This document shows, in pieces, positions 1 to 8,340 of a stretch of 46,863 bases of DNA (the stretch's first letter is position 1; each line of letters opens with the position of its first letter). The notes beneath the pieces were generated by a model. That model made no database searches. It was not told where the DNA came from and saw nothing but the letters and a program-made list of their open reading frames with translations. Origin of the DNA: JAZFYD01 sp036443405 (GTDB lineage Bacteria > Planctomycetota > PLA2); the NCBI GenBank assembly GCA_036443405.1, contig JAZFYD010000016.1, forward strand, positions 1 to 46,863, given 5' to 3'. Position numbers and translations under genes: made by a program.

Positions 1-29
1 CCCCGGTTCTGGCCGGTCCGGAAGGCTCC

Positions 30-743
30 GTGGACATCGCGAAGCTGAACGTGCGCTTCAACGCCGCCTTGAAGCTTGCCGACCGCACCGAGGAGCCCCA
101 GCGAAAAAAGGCCAAGGCGGAGATGGAGGCACTCGCGGGCGAAGGGCTCTCGGGCGCCGCACTGTGGCTCGGAGTGCACTACTACTATCGCCGGCGCCCG
201 GCCCAGCCCGAGAAGGCGCTCGTGTGGTTCCTCCGCGGCGCGGAGTTGGGAAACCACTGCGCGCAATACCAAGCAGCCGAGTTGTTGCGCACGAGCCCCG
301 CGCCAGTGCGCCGCGACATCGTTCGTGCGCAGAAGCTCTATGAGAAGTCGGCGGAGCGCGAGTACGGGCCGGCGCAGACCGCGCTCGGGTTGATGTTCCT
401 GCGCGGAGACGGTGTCAAGCGCGACGACAAGAAAGCGTTCCGTTGGTTTGCACGCGGCGCCGCGAACAAGGACGCCGAGGGGCAACTCCAACTCGCGAAG
501 CTCTACGAGATTGGCCGCGGCACACGCAAGGATCTTTCGCAGGCCGCGAAGTGGTACAAGGCTGCCGGCGAAAAGAACATCGAGGCGGCGTTTCGGTTCG
601 CGGAGATGTGCGACCAGGGTCTCGGCGTGGCCGCGGACAAGGACCAAGCCGTGAAGTGGTACCGGGCCGTTGCGTCCCGAGCGCGGTCCAACGATGCCTA
701 TCGAATACGTGCTCTCCGCCGGCTCAAAGAGCTCGGGAGCTAG
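30..743 (+). CDS. Sel1-repeat (TPR-like) protein, possibly 5'-truncated by the window edge
   Basis: The product is a solenoid of Sel1-like repeats (about 36-residue helical hairpins) running almost end to end; typical units read A-x-x-x-L-G-x-M/L-Y-x-x-G-x-G-V-x-x-D. Sel1 repeats normally act as protein-interaction scaffolds, but the partner here cannot be deduced. The first available start is a GTG at 30, giving 237 residues. The frame stays open to base 1 with no stop, so the true start, and perhaps a signal peptide, may lie outside the window. The gene converges on the cytochrome gene at 832, with a strong hairpin between them. The family assignment is confident; the exact start is not. 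Confidence 0.8.
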   Translation: MDIAKLNVRFNAALKLADRTEEPQRKKAKAEMEALAGEGLSGAALWLGVHYYYRRRPAQPEKALVWFLRGAELGNHCAQYQAAELLRTSPAPVRRDIVRAQKLYEKSAEREYGPAQTALGLMFLRGDGVKRDDKKAFRWFARGAANKDAEGQLQLAKLYEIGRGTRKDLSQAAKWYKAAGEKNIEAAFRFAEMCDQGLGVAADKDQAVKWYRAVASRARSNDAYRIRALRRLKELGS

Positions 744-791
744 AACGAAAAGGGGCAGTCCCAATCGGATCGGGCACGATTCGGGTCAGCG

Positions 792-820
792 GCGGGGGAG
801 AGCCACGTCGCCTCCCCCGC
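792..820. terminator. Hairpin between convergent genes
   Basis: A perfect 9-bp GC-rich stem (792-800 with 812-820) closes an 11-base loop between the stop codons of two converging genes. There is no T-tract on either side, only 'actgaaaac' on the right, so it may serve as a bidirectional end or mRNA-stabilising hairpin rather than a classic Rho-independent terminator. Confidence 0.5.
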
Positions 821-831
821 ACTGAAAACGG

Positions 832-1491
832 TCACTTGGTGGCGCCAAAGACGTAGTCGTTTGCCGGGTCCGCGCTATGGCAGGCGGCGCACGCACCGAG
901 CTTGCCCGCCGTCTTGACGGTGCCGTCGGCGGCCACGCCGGCGTAGAACCAGTCGCCGTTGTCACGGTCGTACCCCGCAGCGCGCTTCTCCATCAGGAAG
1001 ATCATCTTCATGGCGCCGCCCTTGGAGCCAGTCTTCGCGATCGCTGCGCCCGGGGGATAGTCCCCCTGGCCCGAGCGGAAGGTTCGCGCTGCGATCGCGT
1101 TCACGAACACATCGACCTGCATGTTGTTGTGGCCCTTGCTGCGAAACGGTTTGGCCGTTTCCTTGTGCCAACCGGTGTACTCGCGAATCAGCCGCGTTGC
1201 GGCGTTTTGATCGGATGCGGCCATGCTCGCGCCGGCGCCGCAGCCACATCCGCCACCGCCGCAACCACCGCAGCCGCCCTCCCCGCAACCGCACGCACCT
1301 TTGCCGCAACCGTTGGCACCTGCCTCGCAACCGCACGCCGCTTTGCCGCACGCGCCACAAGCACCGCAGCCGCAGGCGCTCGCGGAACATCCGCCGCAGC
1401 CGCAGGCGTCACCGGTCTTGCTCGTCTGGCATCCCGCCAGCGCGATCGCCAACCCGGTGAAAACCACAAATCCCAAAACAGACGCTCTCAT
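832..1491 (-). CDS. Cysteine-rich lipoprotein with cytochrome P460-type haem c domain
   Basis: The 219-residue product starts at an ATG at 1491 preceded by a good AGGAG, and begins with a lipoprotein signal (lipobox L-A-G-C, Cys about residue 21), so it is probably tethered to a membrane. Residues 27-85 are almost only Gly, Ala and Cys and hold 16 cysteines in CGC, CGxC and GGC patterns. The C-terminal 125 residues resemble the cytochrome P460 family: a WHKE-type N-terminal segment, a conserved 'GGAMKMIFLMEKRA' core and a terminal C-A-A-C-H haem c motif. P460 proteins act on small nitrogen compounds or serve as electron carriers; the substrate is unknown here. The Cys-rich linker could bind metals, which is inference. 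Confidence 0.8.
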   Translation of the reverse strand: MRASVLGFVVFTGLAIALAGCQTSKTGDACGCGGCSASACGCGACGACGKAACGCEAGANGCGKGACGCGEGGCGGCGGGGCGCGAGASMAASDQNAATRLIREYTGWHKETAKPFRSKGHNNMQVDVFVNAIAARTFRSGQGDYPPGAAIAKTGSKGGAMKMIFLMEKRAAGYDRDNGDWFYAGVAADGTVKTAGKLGACAACHSADPANDYVFGATK

Positions 1492-1916
1492 CGCACTTCT
1501 CCTGATCCATGGCTCATGAGCCTTCGTGTGACCCCTGCCCCGACCACCTGTTCGAGATCCCGTGCGGGCACTCTGGCGACCGTGGCGCTTTGCCAAGGGA
1601 TCATCGCAAAGGTCGGGCCCGCGAATGGGGCAGCCATGGATGTGGCGGCAAATGGAAGCGCGCGTGTCCGGCCTGGGCGCGAGGGGCTCTATATACGGAA
1701 CTGGCCAACTAGAGGCCGGACCTGAGATCTACTCGGGTCCCCCCCGCGATCTCCTCCGGCTGTACGCCACACCGTGTGGCGCGGGGGTCCGTCTTGGGAT
1801 GATTCCGACTCTTTTGGGCGGGTGAAACGTTGCCGGGGGGGCCCCTTGGGCCGTTAAGCGCGAATACGCGAGCACCCACGATCAAGATGATCCGTTCGGG
1901 GGCTCGGTAAGATTCG
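1492..1916. other. Intergenic region between divergent genes
   Basis: I find no convincing gene in this 425-bp stretch. It must hold the promoters of the cytochrome lipoprotein (minus) and the LamG lipoprotein (plus). Visible structure is a perfect 7-bp hairpin with a 3-base loop at 1765-1781 (CGCCACA-ccg-TGTGGCG), flanked by C-rich and G-rich runs that could extend it, and a TAAGAT hexamer at 1908-1913 just before the LamG start. Open frames crossing it on the minus strand are shadows of the LamG gene. Confidence 0.5.
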
Positions 1917-3476
1917 ATGATGCACCTTGAGATGTTCAGCCTGCAAAAAGCCCTGGCCCTTGGCGCGGCGCTCGTTTTGCTGACCGCCTGTGGAGGCGGT
2001 GGAGGCGGCGGTGGCGGATCGGTCACATTTCGTGTCACGGCGGTCACGCCGGCGGCGAACAGTACGACCGGCGAGGACCCCGATGTCATCGAGGTCACGT
2101 TCAACCGCGACGTCGACAAGACGACGGTGACCGCCGCGAGCTTCCAACTCGCATTCTCCGGCGGCGACGGTTCGTTCGGCGAAAGCAACGAGATCTTGAT
2201 CCAGCCGCTGATCGAGTTCCCCACGAACCGCCGCATCCGCTTCGATCTCGCCAACATCCCGTTGCCGCAGGAGGTGTTTCGACTGCGGCTGATCGGCGAC
2301 GGCGTGGACGCCCTCCGCTCGGTGGACAACGACCTCCTCGACGGCGACCGCGACAATGTCCCCGGCGGTACTTTCGAGCTGCACTTCCGCACCACAACGG
2401 CCGTACTTGGGATGACGCCTTCACCCGGCAGCGTGCTCTCCAGCAGTCCCGCCTTCATCGAAGTCACGTTGACCCCGGACGCAAACCCGATCAGCGTGAG
2501 CGACGGTTCGTTTTTTGTGCTCGGCAGCGGGGGGGACGGAACCTTCGACGACGGCAACGAGATTCGCATCCGGCCGGACTCGGTGACCGCGCTCGGGGGC
2601 GGCGTGTTTCGTTTCACACCGGCATCGCCGCTTTCGTCCGACACCTATCAGGTCCGCTTGGCTGCGGAAGGTGCAGGCCGCGCGTTGCGCTTCAACCCGG
2701 CTCGTGACCAGTTCGCCGGTGCGACGGCAGACCCAAGCCTCTTGCCGATGTCCGGCTCCTGGACGGTCGAGTGTTGGGCGAAGCTCGATGATGTTGCACG
2801 CGCCAACCCGCTCGTGACCATGGGCGACGGGGCGGCCGGGAACGGCTACGTCCTTGGGCAGGACGTGAGCAGCCCACAAAACGGCTCCTTTCTCGCGCTT
2901 TTGGAAGGGGCGGTTCGCTCGCTTGAAGCGACCGGCGGTCCCGTACCCGTCGCCGGCCAGTGGAACCACGTTGCGCTCGTCTACGATTCCCTGCAGGGCG
3001 AACTCCACTTGTATGTGAACGGTGTGCGCACCGACACGGACTCCACCGGCGTCACCGGATTGATCAACCCGAGCGGGGACTTCCTCGTCGGGCGCAGTGA
3101 AGACGGCGCTAGTTCGGTCTATTTCGACGGTGAAATCGACGAAGTGCGTTTGTGGGCCGGTGTGCGCACGGGCGCGGAGATTCGACGCGACCGTTACCGG
3201 CGGCTCGACGGCGGGGAAACCAACATCACGGGGTACTGGAAATTCGACGAGTTGCTCGGTCAGATCACCGCGGACTTTTCGATGGGCGGTAACGGCCTGA
3301 TCCTCGGCGCCGATACCGGTGAAGCCGACGACGATCCGCTGCGGATAAGTTCCACGGCTTGGCCGCAAGTCGCCGACACCTCCGGAAATCTCCTCGACGG
3401 CGAATTCACGGGTTCGTTCCCTTCGGGGACCGCCTCGCCCGGCAGCGACTTCGTTACCACGTTTGAAGTCTCGTGA
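1917..3476 (+). CDS. LamG-domain lipoprotein with two Ig-like domains
   Basis: This secreted lipoprotein has a hydrophobic signal and an L-L-T-A-C lipobox followed by a nine-Gly linker. Residues about 38-145 and 160-245 look like bacterial Ig-like (SbsA/Big_5-type) domains: each has a 'V-x-P-x-x-x-S/T ... V-x-V-T-F' strand pattern. Residues about 250-450 form a LamG/concanavalin A-like jelly roll, with 'W-T-V-E-C-W-A-K', 'W-N-H-V-A-L-V-Y' and 'F-D-G-E-I-D-E-V-R-L-W'. Such proteins bind or decorate cell-surface polymers. Two adjacent ATGs (1917 and 1920) follow a TAAGAT hexamer at 1908; 1920 gives a 6-base gap typical of this window. No Shine-Dalgarno is visible. The ligand is unknown. Confidence 0.85.
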   Translation: MMHLEMFSLQKALALGAALVLLTACGGGGGGGGGSVTFRVTAVTPAANSTTGEDPDVIEVTFNRDVDKTTVTAASFQLAFSGGDGSFGESNEILIQPLIEFPTNRRIRFDLANIPLPQEVFRLRLIGDGVDALRSVDNDLLDGDRDNVPGGTFELHFRTTTAVLGMTPSPGSVLSSSPAFIEVTLTPDANPISVSDGSFFVLGSGGDGTFDDGNEIRIRPDSVTALGGGVFRFTPASPLSSDTYQVRLAAEGAGRALRFNPARDQFAGATADPSLLPMSGSWTVECWAKLDDVARANPLVTMGDGAAGNGYVLGQDVSSPQNGSFLALLEGAVRSLEATGGPVPVAGQWNHVALVYDSLQGELHLYVNGVRTDTDSTGVTGLINPSGDFLVGRSEDGASSVYFDGEIDEVRLWAGVRTGAEIRRDRYRRLDGGETNITGYWKFDELLGQITADFSMGGNGLILGADTGEADDDPLRISSTAWPQVADTSGNLLDGEFTGSFPSGTASPGSDFVTTFEVS

Positions 3477-3507
3477 CGTATCGGCCCCTTGCAGCATCCA
3501 ACAAGGC

Positions 3508-4062
3508 ATGAGAGGCACTCGATTCGCCGGGATTCTCACGGCTGCAACCACCCTTGCGGCCACGCTCGCGGCCTGTTCGCAAGCGGAGCTTTCGCCGGAC
3601 CCGGGCGCAGTGGCAACCAACGAGGACCGACACCGGGAAGCCAACACGGAGGGGATCGTCAAAGTGAGCAAGTCGGACGCGGAGTGGAAAAAGCAACTCA
3701 CCGAGAATCAGTTCGAAGTGACCCGCAAACAGGGCACGGAACGCGCGTTCACGGGGAAGTACTGGGACAGCAAGACCAAGGGCACCTACCGTTGCGTCTG
3801 CTGCGGCCAGGAGCTGTTCAGCTCGGACACGAAGTATGACTCCGGCACCGGCTGGCCGAGCTTCTGGAAGCCGCTTTCAAAGGACAGGGTCGCGACAACG
3901 ACGGACCGCGACCTGGGATATGAGCGCACTGAGGTGCACTGCAGCGGCTGCGAGGCGCATTTGGGGCATATCTTCGGCGACGGTCCGAAACCCACGGGCC
4001 TGCGCTACTGTTTGAATTCCGCATCACTGGACCTTCATCCGGAGAAGCCCGCGGCCGAGTAG
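3508..4062 (+). CDS. msrB: Peptide methionine-(R)-S-oxide reductase MsrB, lipoprotein form
   Basis: MsrB reduces the R-epimer of methionine sulfoxide in oxidised proteins. The 184-residue product has a lipoprotein signal (L-A-A-C lipobox) and then a complete MsrB domain: zinc-binding CxxC pairs at about C96/C99 and C145/C148, the 'GTGWPSFW' and 'HLGHIFGDGP' blocks, and the catalytic Cys168 in R-Y-C-L-N-S-A-S-L. C98, between the first zinc pair, is a possible extra thiol. Lipidation places the repair activity outside the cytoplasm, so it would need an extracytoplasmic electron donor, which is not encoded nearby. The start at 3508 is chosen because it opens the signal peptide; the longer open frame overlaps the upstream LamG gene. 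Confidence 0.93.
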   Translation: MRGTRFAGILTAATTLAATLAACSQAELSPDPGAVATNEDRHREANTEGIVKVSKSDAEWKKQLTENQFEVTRKQGTERAFTGKYWDSKTKGTYRCVCCGQELFSSDTKYDSGTGWPSFWKPLSKDRVATTTDRDLGYERTEVHCSGCEAHLGHIFGDGPKPTGLRYCLNSASLDLHPEKPAAE

Positions 4063-4116
4063 CGCGTTTCCTGCATTCGAATTGGTCCGTGTGGCGGGTA
4101 CGATGGGCAGCCCTCC

Positions 4117-5766
4117 ATGCGTCCTGTTCCGATGTTCGTCTCATTCGCGCTGATTCTGTTCTTCGGGATCGCGCGCGCGGAAGACCCGAAACCGCCCGGC
4201 TCGGCGGGCGCCACGTCCAAGCCGCAGAAGTCCGACCTGCCGATGGACGAGCAGAAGCTCCGGATCGAGAACCTCTGGTACGAGTACCAGGAACTCGCGC
4301 GGAACCACGATGTCGCGCAGAACCGCCAGCGCCGGCGCTGCGCGCAAAAACTGGGCGACTACGACCACCCGGAGGCGCTCCAACGCCTCTGGCAAATCTT
4401 CGAGAACGACAGCGAGATCCGTGTGCGCGTCGCGGCGCAGATCGCGATCGGGCGAGTTGCGGACGGACCATCGTTCAAGAAGCTCTTCCGCGCCGTGCAG
4501 TCCGGCAGCAATCGCGAGCGGGTGCTTCAGGAATACATGGGGCAGTCGATCGCCGAGCTGACAAACGAAGACGCGATCAAGTATGTCATTCGACGCCTGC
4601 CCAAGGTGAGTCAGAAGTGGTTGCGCCTTTCCTGCGTGGAGGGCCTCGGCGCGCTCCGCGCCCAGGGGGCGTTGGACATGCTGGTCAAGCTCTACGGTCG
4701 CAAGAAGACACGCAAGGACACAGCGCTCCGTTACGAGCTGATCATCGCGATCGGACGCATCGGCGGCGTGCAGGCCCGCAACATCGTCGTCAACACCGCG
4801 AAGGAACCAGATTGGCGGATTCGCTCAGCCACCGCGCAGGTGATTCTTCAGGCGGGGCAGGACAAGGAGTGCGTCGATCTCGCGCGCGACCTGATGAACG
4901 ACGAGATCTCACTTGTCCGCGAACACGCTTCGATCTCGGTCGGCGAAGCCAAGAACATGGAATTGGCGCCGCACCTGGTCACTCTGATGCGTAAGGGGAC
5001 CCTGCGCGTCAAGGGCAAGGCCTACGAAGCCCTCAGGCGCCTGAGCGGTCAGGACAAGGGCTTGATCCCCGATGCCTGGGACAAGTGGATCAAGGACAAA
5101 AAGGAAGGCAAGCTCACCGAGGAGGGGGGACGCAAAGACAAGGACGACAGCGTCTCGTTCAACATCCCGACGTATTACAACTTCAAGGTCCTCTCCGACC
5201 GTGTCCTGTTCATCGTGGACGTCTCGGGTTCGATGAAGTGGCCGATGGAACCGCCGCACCGGATCGATGTCGCCAAGGCCGAGTTGCTCAAGGTGGTGAA
5301 GCAACTCCAGGGGAACGTGCATTTCAACGTCGCGACCTTCGCGGGCGCCGTGAACTTCTGGCAGAAGGGCCAGATGGTGCCGGCGACAGAGAGGAATCTG
5401 AAGTCCGCCAAGAAGTGGATCGACTCCAGACTTCTCCCGCGCGGCGGGACGAATACGTACGACGCCCTCATGAAGGGCATCCAGGAAATCGAACACGTCG
5501 ACACGATCTTTTTTCTCTCGGACGGCACTCCGTCCGTCGGCAAAACGGACGTGCCCGAGGAGATCCTCGCCGACGTGCGCAAGGCGAATCGCTACCGCAA
5601 GGTGCAGATCAACACCATCTCGCTGATCATCGGAAAGGCGGCCATCACGAGCGCGCAGAAGTACGAGGACCCCGAAGAGATGGCCGACTTCCTGCGCACC
5701 CTCGCGGAGGAAAACGGTGGAACGCTCCTCGACCTGCGCGAAGCTCCAAAGCCGCAGGTGAAATAG
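4117..5766 (+). CDS. Secreted HEAT-repeat / von Willebrand factor A protein
   Basis: A 549-residue protein with a cleavable signal peptide (ends near A-R-A). Residues about 60-330 are HEAT-like helical repeats, with recurrent 'V-R-x-x-A-A-x-A-I-G-x-x' and 'L-x-x-L' blocks. A vWA domain follows from about 360. The MIDAS metal site is intact: D-V-S-G-S-M (about 368-373), a Thr in 'RGGTNTY' and the Asp in 'FLSDGTPS' (about 468). The pairing suggests a surface or periplasmic adhesion or scaffolding role. A TACGAT hexamer lies 12 bp before the ATG and no Shine-Dalgarno is seen, so the mRNA leader is probably very short. A Rho-independent terminator follows the stop codon. Confidence 0.88.
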   Translation: MRPVPMFVSFALILFFGIARAEDPKPPGSAGATSKPQKSDLPMDEQKLRIENLWYEYQELARNHDVAQNRQRRRCAQKLGDYDHPEALQRLWQIFENDSEIRVRVAAQIAIGRVADGPSFKKLFRAVQSGSNRERVLQEYMGQSIAELTNEDAIKYVIRRLPKVSQKWLRLSCVEGLGALRAQGALDMLVKLYGRKKTRKDTALRYELIIAIGRIGGVQARNIVVNTAKEPDWRIRSATAQVILQAGQDKECVDLARDLMNDEISLVREHASISVGEAKNMELAPHLVTLMRKGTLRVKGKAYEALRRLSGQDKGLIPDAWDKWIKDKKEGKLTEEGGRKDKDDSVSFNIPTYYNFKVLSDRVLFIVDVSGSMKWPMEPPHRIDVAKAELLKVVKQLQGNVHFNVATFAGAVNFWQKGQMVPATERNLKSAKKWIDSRLLPRGGTNTYDALMKGIQEIEHVDTIFFLSDGTPSVGKTDVPEEILADVRKANRYRKVQINTISLIIGKAAITSAQKYEDPEEMADFLRTLAEENGGTLLDLREAPKPQVK

Positions 5767-5773
5767 TCCGGGA

Positions 5774-5803
5774 AGCCCGGATATCTGGGGTTCGGGCTTT
5801 TTT
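5774..5803 (+). terminator. Rho-independent terminator after the HEAT-vWA gene
   Basis: A stem AGCCCG (5774-5779) with CGGGCT (5793-5798) and a 13-base loop runs into a T-tract (5798-5803), 8 bases after the stop codon and 19 bases before the helicase start. Confidence 0.75.
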
Positions 5804-5821
5804 CCCCTACCTTGTGGCGCC

Positions 5822-7324
5822 ATGCAAGCGGAGGACGACACAAACCAGACGCCGGACTCATCGCAACCCGAGGATCGCGCCGACGGATCCTCGAATGACG
5901 CGGTGACCGAGATCGGCGTCGACGACCTCTCCCCGAACCAGCGCGAGGCGATCGCCCGTGCCGGATGGGAGAGCCTGATGCCCGTCCAAGCGCGGGCGCT
6001 GCCCATCCTCGCGGAAGGGCGCGACGTCATGGTGCAGTCGCGCACCGGCAGTGGCAAGACCGGAGCGTTCTTCCTGCCCATGCTCGACCGGTTGGATCCG
6101 AACGAGAAAACGGCCCAGGCACTCGTTCTGGTCCCAACCCGTGAGCTCGCGATCCAGGTCGGAAAGGAGGCGGAGCTGCTCTGCGCGGGTGCCGGACTCC
6201 AGTCGATCGCGGTGTATGGCGGCGTGCGCTACAAGGCGCAACTCGACGCGTTTCGCGAGGGCGCGGCCATCGTGATCGGCACGCCCGGGCGCATCCTCGA
6301 CCACCTGCTCCGCCGATCGTTGAAACTCGATGGGCTGCGCGCGCTGGTGCTCGACGAAGCGGACCGGATGCTCTCGATGGGTTTTTACCCGGACATGAAG
6401 CGCATCCACGGGTACCTGCCGCGACGGCATGTCCCGACGTCGTTTTTTTCGGCGACATTCCCGCCGCACGTCGTGGGGTTGGCCGGCCAGTTCCTCGTGG
6501 ATCCGATCACCCTGAGCCTCAGCCTCGACCACGTACACGTTACGGATACGACGCACCTCTTCTACCGGGTGCCCGCACTCAAGAAGGACCGCTGCCTCGT
6601 CCGCATCATCGAGATCGAGAATCCGACGAACGCCATCATCTTCTGCAACACGAAGGTGAAGGTGAACTACGTGACGGCGGTGCTGCGAGGATTTGGGTAC
6701 GACGCCGACGAACTGAGCGCCGATCGCAGCCAGGCCGCGCGGGAACAGGTGCTCGACCGGGTTCGTTCCGGGTCGTTGCGTTTCCTGGTCGCGACGGATG
6801 TGGCCGCACGCGGTATCGACATTCCGGCACTCTCCCACGTCATCCAGTACGAACCGCCGGAGGATCCGGAGTCGTACATCCACCGGGCCGGGCGAACCGG
6901 CCGCGCCGGCGCGACCGGCGAGGCGATTACCCTCATCGCGGGCATCGAGGAACTCGAAATCAAGAACATCGGGAAGCGGTTCAAGATCGAGTTCGAGGAG
7001 CGCGAGGCGCCGTCCGAGGAGGACGTCTCGAACGTGGTGGGCGAACGCACCACTGCGCTGCTCGAGGCGACCCTGCGCGAACGCGACACTCTTCAGGTGG
7101 AACGGATGGAGCGGTTCAAGCCGCTGGCCCGTTCGCTGGGGGAGGACGAAACGCGGCTGATCGCGATGCTCTTGGACGACTTTTACCAGCAGTCGCTCAG
7201 CGAGACACCCGAGGAGCCCAAGCCGTCGCGACGCAGGGAACCCCGGTCGGACGATGAGTCCCGATCCGATGGCAGGGGCTCGCGCGATCGGAGTCGCCGC
7301 AGGCCTCCCCGCCGCCGCAACTAG
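5822..7324 (+). CDS. DEAD-box ATP-dependent RNA helicase
   Basis: The 500-residue protein carries the full set of DEAD-box motifs in order: Q-motif region (G-W-E-S-L-M-P-V-Q), motif I S-R-T-G-S-G-K-T (about 73-80), Ia P-T-R-E-L-A, G-T-P-G-R, motif II D-E-A-D, motif III S-A-T, and in the second RecA domain 'FCNTK', 'ATDVAARGID' and motif VI H-R-A-G-R-T-G-R. A C-terminal tail rich in Arg, Ser and Glu probably aids RNA binding. It would unwind short duplexes in rRNA or mRNA (DeaD/CshA/RhlE-like); which subgroup is unclear. The start has TACCTT 8 bp upstream instead of a Shine-Dalgarno. Its stop codon shares the palindrome CTAG with the convergent gene. Confidence 0.95.
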   Translation: MQAEDDTNQTPDSSQPEDRADGSSNDAVTEIGVDDLSPNQREAIARAGWESLMPVQARALPILAEGRDVMVQSRTGSGKTGAFFLPMLDRLDPNEKTAQALVLVPTRELAIQVGKEAELLCAGAGLQSIAVYGGVRYKAQLDAFREGAAIVIGTPGRILDHLLRRSLKLDGLRALVLDEADRMLSMGFYPDMKRIHGYLPRRHVPTSFFSATFPPHVVGLAGQFLVDPITLSLSLDHVHVTDTTHLFYRVPALKKDRCLVRIIEIENPTNAIIFCNTKVKVNYVTAVLRGFGYDADELSADRSQAAREQVLDRVRSGSLRFLVATDVAARGIDIPALSHVIQYEPPEDPESYIHRAGRTGRAGATGEAITLIAGIEELEIKNIGKRFKIEFEEREAPSEEDVSNVVGERTTALLEATLRERDTLQVERMERFKPLARSLGEDETRLIAMLLDDFYQQSLSETPEEPKPSRRREPRSDDESRSDGRGSRDRSRRRPPRRRN

Positions 7325-8061
7325 GCCGCCGTGGGCCCGGTCTTCGATTCGCGCGCCAACCGCAACGCGAACGCGGTCGTGTAGCTCAGCACGATCATTT
7401 CGCCGCCGTCTTCGATCAGCGGATAGAGAAACGACTGGAACTCGGTCCCTTTGCCGAAGGTGCTGCCCACGAAGTCGACACCGATCGCGAACACGAGCAG
7501 CACGCCAAACAGTCCGGCGAGAACGCCGCATTCCGCGAAGCTGCGCCGGTCTGCACGCCGCGACGCCCAAACGAGTGGCACGACCAACAAGACCCCGAAA
7601 CCGCACCAAGTCATCAGCTCCCCGATTTCTTGCGCTGCGAGACCGAAGTGGGGACCGAACTTGATCTCGTGAACGAGCCACGCGCCCCAGATCTCGTGGA
7701 TCGAGAGAGAGTCGTCGAGCAGGACGATGAGAAACACTAGCATCGCGACCAGGTAGGCCGGGCTACGTGAACGCGCCCATGTGAAGGCGAGCAGGCCGAC
7801 CAACAACGCGACCTGCGCGTAGTTGAACAGCTCGGGATAACTCCGTTCGAAGCCGACTCCCCAGTTCTTGTCTCCGGTGAAATCCGGGCCCAGGCCATGG
7901 CTGTAGTGCAGGTAATGAAGGATCGTCGTCGCCATGAACACCAGGTCGAGAGTGAGGAACACGGCGAGCAAGCGGCGAGCCGGCGGGTCGGCTTCGATGC
8001 GGGCAGGACATCCCCAAAGGCGCTTGAGGAAGTCCCGGACCCAATCCATCACTAGGAACAT
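7321..8061 (-). CDS. Polytopic membrane protein of unknown function
   Basis: The protein is 246 residues with about six hydrophobic segments (roughly 28-50, 80-97, 103-120, 146-166, 178-200 and a weaker one near 220) and an acidic, His-containing loop 'LDDSLSIHEIWGAWLVHEI'. I do not recognise a named family. An in-frame ATG four codons in (8049) is an alternative start. The gene is convergent with the helicase, and the two stop codons overlap on CTAG. It is transcribed divergently from the attenuator region upstream of the ABC exporter, so the 8062-8101 gap must hold its promoter. Confidence 0.7.
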   Translation of the reverse strand: MFLVMDWVRDFLKRLWGCPARIEADPPARRLLAVFLTLDLVFMATTILHYLHYSHGLGPDFTGDKNWGVGFERSYPELFNYAQVALLVGLLAFTWARSRSPAYLVAMLVFLIVLLDDSLSIHEIWGAWLVHEIKFGPHFGLAAQEIGELMTWCGFGVLLVVPLVWASRRADRRSFAECGVLAGLFGVLLVFAIGVDFVGSTFGKGTEFQSFLYPLIEDGGEMIVLSYTTAFALRLARESKTGPTAA

Positions 8062-8101
8062 CGGCGCCGGCAGTCCGGCCCTTGAATCAAGGAATTCTGG
8101 C

Positions 8102-8129
8102 TTGCGCTGAGTGCATCCGGGGCTATCCT
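8102..8129 (+). promoter_or_regulatory. Predicted promoter of the leader peptide/ABC exporter operon
   Basis: TTGCGC (8102-8107) and TATCCT (8124-8129) are separated by 16 bp, a plausible sigma-70 pair. It would start transcription near 8136, six bases before the GGAGGA of the leader peptide. Confidence 0.5.
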
Positions 8130-8155
8130 GCGACGCAGGTCGGAGGAAGTATTAG

Positions 8156-8206
8156 ATGATCATCACTACACGCCGCGTTTCCCCCGGGGGTAACAACCCC
8201 CTCTGA
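8156..8206 (+). CDS. Putative 16-residue regulatory leader peptide
   Basis: A short ORF, ATG to TGA, reads MIITTRRVSPGGNNPL. It is preceded by the strong ribosome binding site GGAGGAAG at 8142-8149 with ideal spacing, which is striking because many genes in this window have no Shine-Dalgarno at all. Identical codon pairs (Ile-Ile, Thr-Thr, Arg-Arg, Gly-Gly, Asn-Asn) and the immediate downstream terminator/antiterminator are the architecture of a ribosome-sensing leader. Codons 4-6 overlap the left arm of hairpin 1:2. By analogy, BmrB in Bacillus subtilis is a leader peptide that controls the heterodimeric multidrug ABC exporter BmrCD; the analogy is my inference. The ORF has too few residues for homology. 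Confidence 0.6.
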   Translation: MIITTRRVSPGGNNPL

Positions 8207-8271
8207 GCGTGTACTGATCCCGCGGTTTTGAGACCGTGCAGAAACCCGCTCAGCCCACGAGCGGGTTTTTT
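8167..8271 (+). promoter_or_regulatory. Transcription attenuator with mutually exclusive hairpins
   Basis: Four pairing regions can be seen. Region 1 TACACGC (8167-8173) pairs with region 2 GCGTGTA (8207-8213), enclosing a GGGGG-taacaa-CCCCC hairpin (8186-8201). Region 3:4 is a Rho-independent terminator. Region 2 can instead pair with region 3: TGAGCG (8204-8209, overlapping the leader stop codon) is complementary to CGCTCA (8247-8252), which would break both 1:2 and the terminator. A ribosome stalled early in the leader would mask region 1 and favour antitermination; a ribosome at the stop codon would mask region 2 and allow termination. This is the classical attenuation logic read directly from complementarity; no folding energies were computed. 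Confidence 0.65.
8243..8271 (+). terminator. Rho-independent terminator inside the ABC exporter leader
   Basis: A perfect 8-bp stem AACCCGCT (8243-8250) with AGCGGGTT (8260-8267) and a 9-base loop is followed by T8266-T8271. It lies 37 bases after the leader peptide stop and 70 bases before the exporter ATG, with no upstream gene on this strand to terminate, so it must act on the operon itself. Confidence 0.85.
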
Positions 8272-8340
8272 CGTTTGCCGTCTGCCGTCACCGCCCGCTC
8301 GACACCAAATGAACTGAATTGCAGACGGCTGGAGCCGAGG

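Noticed and set aside
8236..8340. Longer ABC exporter start at 8236
   Set aside because: It would read through the terminator hairpin; the ATG at 8341 has a ribosome binding site and suits the family's N-terminus.
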